DNA from: Atriophallophorus winterbourni
Taxonomy: Eukaryota > Platyhelminthes > Trematoda > Plagiorchiida > Microphallidae
DNA: 64,000 bases
Assembly: GCA_013407085.1 (NCBI GenBank)
Contig: JACCGJ010014392.1
Coordinates: 1 to 64,000 of the forward strand
Reading direction: 5' to 3'
The notes beneath the pieces are model-generated. The model did no database searches. It saw nothing but the letters and a program-made list of their open reading frames with translations, and had not been told where the DNA came from. Below are positions 55,335 through 64,000 of this stretch, piece after piece. Both the position numbers and the translations under genes were made by a program. Positions within the stretch are counted from its first letter, which is position 1. Every line of letters begins with the position of its first letter.

Positions 55335-57360
55335 CAGGCTTGAACATAAATCCTCATCTGCGTGCATGAAATAATAATAGGTTTTCATATGAACCACAAC
55401 GGCCTATCTCAAATAACCTAATAGAAAATCATGCTTCAACATGAACTGACTTTGAAATTGCATATAATGTCGGTAAAGAATTTTGAACATAAAAAAGTTT
55501 ATAAACGTGAAAGTAACATTCAAACAGCTCAGTTCTAACACGAAAGAACCGGTAAACAAGAGGCAGATCAAGGGAAATCGCGTACACTAATACTACTAAC
55601 ATTGACCTTATATGTCCAAATTTTGTTATTGAGAATGGTGAATTTTGAATGCACACTGTATTTTAACGTTAAATAATCAATAGAAAAGCGCTATGCCGCA
55701 GTTCTACTCAACACATCTCATTCATGTCATGTTGATGTTTACTAGCAGTATTAATTGAAGTTTAAACATTTTATTATTAATTATTCAACTAGCATTGCGG
55801 AAGATTAAATATCATATTACTGTCATCGCAATGCTGTACGTACTTCACCACGCAGCTGTGTAACGCAATTGGACCGAATGGCTCAATCGGAGATTATTTG
55901 AATATATTGAATATTTTTCTAAAAGTGTCTCTATTTTCAAAGAAGACTTTTGCTCACTGGAACAGAAAAACACTCAATTTTGTCGTGATTGACATGCAAT
56001 CAAGATATTGGAAATTTCAAGCCACTTCGTCTCTGATTTATTGATCCTTATCACTCGTCCAACAATAGGACGCGAAGTTGCTGATGCGTGACCAAGTCAC
56101 ACGTTATCGGGGTTCATCTCCTGGTCAGCATTCACTTTTCTGAGGGATCATAAATTAAGAGCGCCACGTTGGGTGGGCTGGGAACTGTAGTTTGGTTTTC
56201 TTGTTATAGAATGAGTGTGCGAGTGCTCCATTACACTAAGGGGAGCAAGATTCATTCGGTGGACCAACCAGATGAAAGGATTGATATTACTTTATTTTCT
56301 AGTGTGAAATTAATGTTTTGATAAAATGTCATGTGTCGTAGACTGAAAATATAATTTCGCTGTATTTTTGTTGAAATATCAAATAATAAAATCTATATAG
56401 ATTTGAAAGTTCCGAGTCAGACGATTGTTTTTTAATAAAGGCTCGCACACAAAAAGTATATCGAAACTAATGAAGGAGAAGCATCTTACAAAAAAGAAAT
56501 ATTGACAAATGTTATCCATCTTTGCATTTTCAAGCAAGTTATTTACTCCTAAGTTTGTATGATTCTGTTTAGATTTTATTACAGTCACCTTGGTTCGTGT
56601 ACAAAAAGTATTCATTAATCGTATAAGCTCTAATAACAATAAGTGTGCGAATGAATGCTTGAGTATTTCGGCATGAACATAACCCGGTTTGAGTGTTAGC
56701 AGGAATAAGAATCAAGCTCTTGATTATGTAAATCTCTTGAAACTATTTAGATGAACGCTATCAAATTGAACTTGATGCGAAAAAATTACCATGATCTTCC
56801 AGTGGAGAAATTGATCAAGCGTCGCTAATTACCACATTGTGACATCGTTACCCGTGATTAGTGGACTAAGCAAGCGCCCAAATATTGAGATTTAATAAAA
56901 CACCTTACAAATCATTATTTAATGTATGAAATCTGCATGGATCTGGAAACAATCATTTTCACTTTCTATTGATTTCGATGGACGATTGAACGGAAGTCGG
57001 CACGCAAATAATTTTTGTTACCTTGATATTTACAAAGAATTCGATCGCACAAAAAGCTGATTGCTGATCCGACATGGGTTCCCTAAATGAATTATTTGTG
57101 ACTTTTACAGCTGATGCTAACGCAGAACATGACTTTATATTACCACTTTCTTTCTTTTTCATTTCATTTTTCATCAATTCATCTGAGGTCATCGGTGTTT
57201 ATCTGCTGTCTGACGCTCTATTGAACGATAAAGTCTAAAATTCTCACATTTCATTACAAAAGAATGCGCTGTAAAACTATCTGTACCTATTGCATATATT
57301 TTCATTAGATACGTGGAGAGATCTATAATGTACGCATAACTCCGATTTCCAAAAATAATC
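55335..57360. other. AT-rich sequence, nothing firm
   Basis: No coding support. At 56085-56130 the words GGGGTTCATCTCCTGGTCAG resemble a tRNA T-arm/B-box, but no matching A-box or cloverleaf is evident. A GC-richer patch lies at 56160-56270. Confidence 0.35.
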
Positions 57361-57369
57361 TTGGAAGCA

Positions 57370-58830
57370 GCGTCCAGTTAATTGTATGTCAGGTTGGCTA
57401 AAGTAATTGAAAGAATTGTCTTATGATGCATGAATTCCACTTGTCAGTTACTAGATGCATACCAGTTTGCCTACCATAAAAAGCTTTTAACAGTTGATGT
57501 TCATGATTTACAGATAAATTGTAGTTCACTGGATGGAACATCGAAGACTTTGCAAGTTTGTTTCCTGGTTCAAACCAATTCCCTCAGTTGTGTTGTTAGA
57601 AGTTCTCTCGCTCAAAATTCTTTCCGACGTTTGTTTTACACTAAACTGACCTTGCTGGATTGCTTCCAATTTCAAAGACTCTTCAATATCCTATCAGGAT
57701 AAAGAAGCCTCTCGTTCGAAACCGATTGTACGTGGTTTTGTAAAGTGCGATAATTCCCTAATAATTACCTTTTGTTTACATTTAAAGCGTTCCTTGTTTT
57801 CCTTCTAAAGTAACTAATACGATGTTGCCATTGCGGCTGGATCGATCATCCTGCCTTAGAATCATTTATGACACACATTAGAAAATGACCCCCTTCACAT
57901 GGCTTATATTTAGATCGCCGAGAATACAATGGTCCAACATGGTCCCTCAGCTACTTCAAGCACTGCATCCATGATTTGCTTGTGTTTTATTCGATGGCTC
58001 ACTTCTTAAAGACGCAGTAGCTTCAAGTTCTTTAGCGGTCCAATGTCCAACAGTATCAAGCAAACTAATCATGTGACTCCTCAGTTTATTAAAAATTCAT
58101 CGGCTTGTATTAAGTGTTTTTTGCCTTCTCTCTCCACCCCACCTAGTAAAGTTATACTTTTAACGTTGACCTCACTTAAAATCTCCCGTAATTTTCCGGG
58201 TTCCCCAAACAGATTTTTTATTAATAAAAGAGTTTTAAATTTTATTATAAGATTTATTTGTCTCCTAGGATGTAATTCTAAATACGATCGTTGATCGGGT
58301 ATGCAACAGATTTATAGGATTTCATTCATCCGATGCAGCACCGCCATTGCATGTTGGCTTTATTGGCTATGTAGATGTTGCACGTGAATCCACAATATCG
58401 TTCATTATTTAGGCTGGAGATATTCAGAAATTCTTTTTGCTATCTGGTTCTATATCTTGTTGCTCATTTATATCCTGTTTTAGATTTAATAATGTGACTG
58501 ACCAATTGATACTTGTTGTAAAGACGTATCCCTATTAATTTATGGCAAATTGCCAGGAGTAAGCGGGAAGCTGTATTTTTGTCTCTGAGAATATTGCAGA
58601 AACTGTATTATTTAAGTGAGCGTCAATGGCGCTTCTAGGCTCAGTTTTAATCCGATTTCCTCACTCTTCTACGCCAATGACGTAGTAAAAATATCTTGTA
58701 AAATATTGTTAATTACATATGGCATGAAGATCTTGGATTGCATCGATAATAATGAAGACTCTGATATTGCAAAACGTATTGGTGCAATTAACGATTGGAC
58801 ACAAAAAACAGGCTCCCATATAACATGAAA
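57370..58830 (+). pseudogene. Heavily decayed LINE reverse transcriptase
   Basis: On the plus strand LLDAYQFAYHKKLLTVDV (about 57450-57505) fits the RT block L-x-QFA(Y/F)RK-x-(R/S)ST-x-D of CR1/Jockey-type LINEs, followed by SKTLQVCFLVQTNSLSCV, the place of the first catalytic aspartate (lost). About 1.1 kb later SVNGASRLSFNPISSLFYAN (58619-58678) continues to YANDVVKIS, the place of the catalytic YADD (second residue pair altered), and MKILDCIDNN follows as in G-M-x-x-LQ-x-DID. Dozens of stops lie between. This is one of the oldest elements in the window. Confidence 0.6.
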
Positions 58831-60085
58831 AATAAAATTTGTTATATGTTTAAATACAAATAGACTTTAGAAAGAAGATCGGTTCGCCCGAGTTTGTGAG
58901 GACGAGTTAGAAAATACATTAGGGCTGCAACTCATAAACCCTACATCAAAAAGTTTGCTCAAGCAAAGGTCTCGTGAATTCTGAGGTCATACAACAAACT
59001 ATTTAAGAAATATTTCGTCTAAATGTTCTCCCGGATCATAAATACATAAATGAGGTCAGTCTGGACGGATATCGGATCACTGCAAAAAGTCTATCACCAA
59101 TCAACATATATCCTAAATGAAAAGTTAAAATTAGTTTGTTTGACTTTTACTTTCGTCGAATTACCGGAAAACGTGTCCTCTTATTGTGAATACGCAATAT
59201 ACCAAACCATCCATGAAGAGCACAGAGATGTGCATATAACACGACCATAGGCTTGTGCTAGCATATTGCCACCTACGCCGTAAATGGCGATTTTTATTCT
59301 ATCCTCGTCTGGTCCACCTGGAACCTTTTACCTCGAAACCTTGCACAACACAAAACATTACAAAGTTTCAAGATTAAATTAGACTCATTCTCTACTAATC
59401 AACGCGAAAACTAAAATCAGCATTAGTTTCACTCTCTAACTACCCAAATATCATAATTTTTTAATGAAGTGTCAAATCGAATGCATTTCAAACTATCGAA
59501 TTATCATGAATTATTCCATTAACCTCAGTTCATATGTTGTGCATAAACTCACGCTAGACATTGAGCAGCATATTAAGAGTTATTCCCTGTTGCTTAGTTA
59601 GAACACAAATATCACGAACCGCCAAAAACATACCGTAAAAGCAAACATGATGAAATATTTCTGTAAATGTTTTCATCTTACCACAAAGGCAACTTTCTCG
59701 TTTGATGTCTGATATTGGTCAATACCATATTCGATTTTTTAATGCTTATATCGTAGTGTTTATAGTGACATATGTTCAACCATCCTCTTTTTCTCTAATC
59801 ATGTTTCGCTCAGTAAAATAAGAATCTTGCGATATGCATAAAATAATCCTCCGTTTGTTTCATGCACAGCGTTTTGTTGACCATTTTTACTAATCATGAG
59901 ATATTCCCTGATTTCCTAATAATAATAATAGAGAAGGACAATAATTTCGGTGGCATATGTTACTGTGTATTGTAAATAATTAATTAATAGTTGACATTTG
60001 GTAGTTCACATTCATCTGAAAATTTTCAGATATACGTCACAATTACTTATGTAATGCGTTTCAAATATTCATTGAAAAATCCAAA
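58831..60085. other. AT-rich sequence, perhaps the tail of the LINE relic
   Basis: Up to about 59250 the sequence may still belong to the decayed LINE but I can read no more of its motifs. An AAT triplet run is at 59919-59933. Nothing else is supported. Confidence 0.3.
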
Positions 60086-60094
60086 CGTTGTTTA

Positions 60095-60195
60095 CCAGGT
60101 GTTCAATTTTTCAAGGCTCACTGAAAATCATGTTGCTATCTGCATCTGATAAAAACGAACAGCCCGGAACCGGTAGTGGAGCGTAGTCATTTATG
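60095..60195. repeat. Foldback repeat A2, single arm
   Basis: CAAGGCTCACTGAAAATCAT, GAACAGCCCGGAACCGGTAG and TGGAGCGTAG in A2 arm order. The outer end is missing. Confidence 0.55.
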
Positions 60196-60880
60196 AGGGT
60201 TTTACTAATTGTTTAGAAATCGTTCTCCGAATTTGAAGTCGAAAACTTTGATTTGTTTTTCGGTTCCTATAAAACGTCAGCTACAAAATTCATATATGTT
60301 TTACATCAATACACTCTTTCAATTCTCATTGGGTAGGATTAACAGCTTGGAGTAAGTGTGGGTCGCGAGAAACGCAATACAATGAGCATTCTATTTTTGT
60401 TTTCTTTTCCATTTTCACAAGTTCGTATTAAAAATAGTGTTTTTTCACACGCAGTTAACCTGGAAGTATAAACACCATCAAATTGTACTTTATGTTACTT
60501 AACATAATTTGAGAAGATAAACGTATTAATGAATTTCTAAAATACTTCATTATTGAATACTTTATTATTTTGATATATTATCTAATCTTATGCAGAGCTG
60601 AATATATAGAAATAATGTTTATTTATTTATTTTCACGGACAACTTCATGAAACTAATTGACAATACTAAAAATCTATATTTCTGAAACGCAGCATGCACA
60701 TATCATACGGAAAAACTATCTACTTAATTTATATCGAAGCTAGGATAAAAAAGTGCACCGACAGTGGCCAGAAAATAAACAGTGATATTTGTATCGTTTC
60801 CAGCGGGTGAAATCATATTGTAGAGTGGAAGGATTATGCTAGGTTACGCCAAATTGTTTTTTCTGAAACAACATCTATTA
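60196..60880. other. AT-rich sequence, nothing recognised
   Basis: No supported frame or repeat. Confidence 0.4.
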
Positions 60881-60882
60881 CC

Positions 60883-61175
60883 AATGTATTGTGGTGCTCA
60901 CATCCCCATCCCTCACACACCACTACCGGTTTTTGGCTGTTTGCCTTCATCATGTGGAGACATTAGGATCAGGTTTAGTGAGCCTTGAAACAGTGCAAAC
61001 GCCATAAATAAAGTTAAACTTGTATGCTACTGTTATATAGGGTTCTTACAAAGAACCACGATGTTAAATACAGAATTACAAAGTGATACGCGTCTCGAGC
61101 GCTTGGCCGGGAATCACTTTCTTCTTTGTAAGAAGTCTATATAACAGTGGCATACAAGTCTAACTTTGTTTAATA
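60883..61175. repeat. Foldback repeat A2 with a 51-bp hairpin in the centre
   Basis: The arm runs from TGTATTGTGGTGCTCACATC through ACACCACTACCGGTTTTTGG, TTCATCATGTGGAGACATTA and GTTTAGTGAGCCTTGAAACA. The centre contains 61005-61055, which pairs with 61122-61172 as an inverted repeat (about 46 of 51 positions by eye), leaving a 66-nt loop with GAACCACGATGTTAAATACA. The far arm is missing, so the element is truncated. Confidence 0.75.
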
Positions 61176-63255
61176 TGTATTGCGTTGTGTACATAGACTT
61201 CGAAGACACTTCATTCGATGTTAACCAGGTACCAGCCCCCTTGTTAAGATTGCGTGTCGATTCATCCCCTAGGTCAACATTTCCAACGTTAATCATTTTC
61301 ATAAGATATTGGCAAACCTCGTTATCAACGTCCTGTGTGTGATGGTCGTCACTTTGACATGATTGTCAATCGATTACATGCAAACCGGGTCAAGTCATCA
61401 TTTTACCATCTTAGGCTTGTGTGATTGACTATTAACAAAATGCATATCGTTCAAAAGTTGCTAATGTTGCACCCATTGCTGATGATCGATATGTTCTCAG
61501 TAATTCTTTTGAAACCAAATTCTTGTGATTTTGTACATTTGTGTCAACTGACTTTTCAGTGCACTTTGAGCTTCTATGGTTCTACATTTACGGTGTTCTA
61601 GAGAGTACTCAGAGGACTCAACATTGTCATTCTTCGATAATACTCTTCAGACCTGTACAATATATCTTCTTCTGCTCCACGGAGATTAACACCTTTGCCC
61701 ATACTTAAATAACTCCGCTCGTTCATGCGAAACATGTTTCGTATTTGATTTATGAATAATATCTGCGAATAATATAAACGATGTTTAAAATAGAGTATTA
61801 GGCAAAATTTGGCTTAACGTTTAGTCAACGAACTCGGAAGGTATCAATAGTTTAGCCTTCCTTCCTCAATATCAATGACATTGGGAAAAATGCGTACCGG
61901 GTTTTACTCCTGCTACCACACATTACCTACCTCACATTGTAAGTATTGGTTTAAAAAAAAACAAATTTTCAGCTAAGACCTTCAAATCTATCTTTTATCC
62001 ATGCTTTTGATTTTATGCTGACAAATTGAGGTGAGCAAGTTTGATTACTCAACTACAATTTTCTGAACCCCGCCATGTTTAGTAGCTCGTACAATCATTG
62101 TAAAAAGCAACGCTGCTGATTTGCTTTTTTAAGATGCCTCGAGTTCACAAAAGGAGGAGAATTTACTTTTTCTGCAAGTATTCCTTCAAAATCTATCGGA
62201 GATTATCTTGATCAGATTTGAAAAAATATGAGAACATCACTGTGTTTAACCATTTTTGGGAATATGTTATGGATTATGCGAAAACACCTCACCTACCCAT
62301 GCGTCATGCTACGTTGACGATGAATTTGAACAAAGACATGATTTTATCGATTGCTTACAATGAAACGTCACGTTATGTACATTAATCGGATGGAGTAGTT
62401 CATATTTCTCAATATCTTCCGAAAATAAAGCTAAAGTTTTTGAGGAAACACAAGTTATCCAAGTGACGTTTCAATGCTCCAGTTTATTTTTCTTGAGGAC
62501 AGTAATTTTATTCAGTGATAAGCGCGCCAATGGTCTTGCTAAGTTATTTGGTCAATTTTCCCGCATGATCAAGGCGCAATGGCTAGAAAATGCTTTTTAT
62601 ATTTACTAAATGGAATTGGAAATAGTAATATTGTTACTCAACAAGTAGACATACATCAGACATCTACCGTTCAAAGCAACCCGGTGTCTAAATCATGTGA
62701 TGCTGTAATGAGTCTTTTAGAATTCAACGATGAATGAGTGGTCTGAGTGAGTTTCAACGTAATTTGCATAATTTCATTTTGTTTCAAGTGTGTTCAACAC
62801 CTGTTGCGTGAGTCAATCATTAGGCAAGGATGTTACTTCATAATGCTCCGTACAATGCATCTAACCATTGGAAATTATTTACGCAAAATGCCAGTCGTAG
62901 TAAAGTCGCATTGCTTATAACATCAACAATTCATCTACGATTAGTCAAAGGTTGCGAAAAATAAACCTTACGTTGTGTACTTATAAAGTTGTAGTGACAG
63001 TTCAAGTTAAATCATAGAAATTAATCCAATTTTTTTTCAAATTGTGACGTAAATATTTAAACATTATTGCAAGATATCGCACATTTCAATTGTGCGATGT
63101 GCAATGTGTGTGATTTTAGAGAATCATTTATTTCATGTCTTTTACGAATAACGCCGCAATATGCGGAGGACATGGAAAACGTAGTCTTAAATGCTTATCT
63201 TCCTAGACGTGTTCTAGAGTCTACATGTGGTATTCATGCATGATCTACCATGGTG
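61176..63255. other. AT-rich sequence, nothing recognised
   Basis: Only short frames are present. No splice-site pair, RNA gene or repeat family member was identified. Confidence 0.4.
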
Positions 63256-63264
63256 GGAGTGAAA

Positions 63265-64000
63265 GTCGTCGAAGAAATATCGAGAAGAAAATAATCCAAG
63301 AATTATTGTATTTCTAGGCGTTCCGGAAGATGCTGCTGATCTACCTTTTCAAGAAAACGTTTAGCTCAATCACAAACAGTGGAAATACCTAACCGAAACT
63401 ATTGGTAGTAAAAATCCAAGCAAGCAAACTGATAGTACCGACCCACCAACGCCTAGTAATACGGTTCAAACTGAATACCGTGCGACAGCTCCAAAAACTT
63501 GAGCACTCCGACTCTAACCGAGCCGGCCCTTTGATAACCTTTCATAATTTGAACACTACAAACTTTATAAGATGTTTATATACAAATACGCAAAGCCTTT
63601 CGAACAAAATAGCGGAGTTAACCGAGATATGCTCGCACTACTCACCTGACATTATCTCCATTGCAGCCAGATGGTTTTCTTCCCAAATGATTGAAGCGGA
63701 GATATCCATTATAAATATGAATTTGATAAGAAAAGATCGAGAGAGAATTTGTGGCGGTGTTGCTCTGTATTATCATAATCACCTCCAGTGCCGTCCAACA
63801 GACAATACAGAATTTACCCTCGAGGATACAATTTGGTGTTTTTAACGCTGATGTCTGGTCTACTTTGCATGATTGATGTGGTCTACCGGTCTTTTCATAT
63901 ACGGAATCGTATAATGAAAGGTTGATTTAGGTGCTTTGGCAATTGACACGCTCTTAGCAAGCAGCAATACTTATTATGGGCGACTTTAACCTGCTTACCC
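63265..64000 (+). pseudogene. CR1-like LINE, end of ORF1 and endonuclease, runs off the right edge
   Basis: NNPRIIVFLGVPEDAADLPF (63292-63351) resembles the conserved IIVFxxPE block of CR1-type ORF1 proteins. From 63402 a frame of 147 codons includes the endonuclease start: LYTNTQSLSNKIAELTEICS, SPDIISI, then a WFSS block where the catalytic glutamate of the usual ETW is replaced (AARW), RKDRERICGGVALYYHN. After a stop at 63845 and a frame change, ILIMGDFNLLT is read at 63967-63999, the GDFN core of the endonuclease. The reverse transcriptase should follow beyond 64000. The altered active site and frameshift make this copy inactive. Confidence 0.75.

Noticed and set aside
56085..56130. tRNA gene suggested by GGGGTTCATCTCC
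   Set aside because: No A-box, no anticodon arm and no pairing acceptor stem could be drawn round it.

Overview
The window reads as nuclear DNA of a flatworm, most likely a digenean fluke. It is AT-rich and gene-poor, its genes are split by introns with GT/AG borders, and it is crowded with decayed RTE-type and CR1/Jockey-type LINEs of the kind that dominate fluke genomes. The fluke assignment is an inference from this pattern, not from a diagnostic gene.

Two host genes are clear. A syntaxin-6 orthologue (Golgi/endosome SNARE) lies on the + strand with three coding exons (9165-9335, 11468-11685, 12767-13139), giving 253 residues. A single-exon gene on the - strand (14955-17471) encodes an 838-residue membrane receptor: signal peptide, leucine-rich repeats, one Ig domain, one transmembrane helix and a long tyrosine-motif tail. 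Both have a good 3' splice site just upstream of the ATG (64 and 24 nt), so each has either an untranslated first exon outside view or is trans-spliced. The genes are convergent, with their 3' ends about 1.8 kb apart.

Region by region: 1-3059 is a CR1-like LINE (-) split by a young RTE insertion with a target-site duplication. 3060-8110 holds a SINE-like/RTE 3'-end repeat, a CR1 fragment and two decayed RTE copies in opposite orientation. 8560-8850 is a Tc1-like transposase relic. 9.1-13.1 kb is syntaxin-6, with foldback and LINE debris in its introns. 13.6-14.1 kb is an RTE 3' end. 15-17.5 kb is the receptor gene. From 17.5 kb to the right edge the sequence is mostly AT-rich intergenic or long-intron DNA, with exon-like islands (23.2, 25.5-26.8 and 42.9-43.1 kb), a second copy of the young RTE family (44.1-46.0 kb), LINE 3' ends carrying a zinc-finger-like motif, a very decayed LINE reverse transcriptase (57.4-58.8 kb), a CR1-like LINE running off the right edge, and many copies of a foldback repeat family.

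The most unusual material is this foldback family: two sub-types (called A1 and A2 here) share a layout built round ACCGGTTT and TCATCAGGT cores, with arms in inverted pairs. Also notable are a perfect 115-bp tandem duplication that copies a splice acceptor, and the nested RTE whose removal restores the host LINE reading frame. No prokaryotic, plasmid, CRISPR or viral locus was seen.
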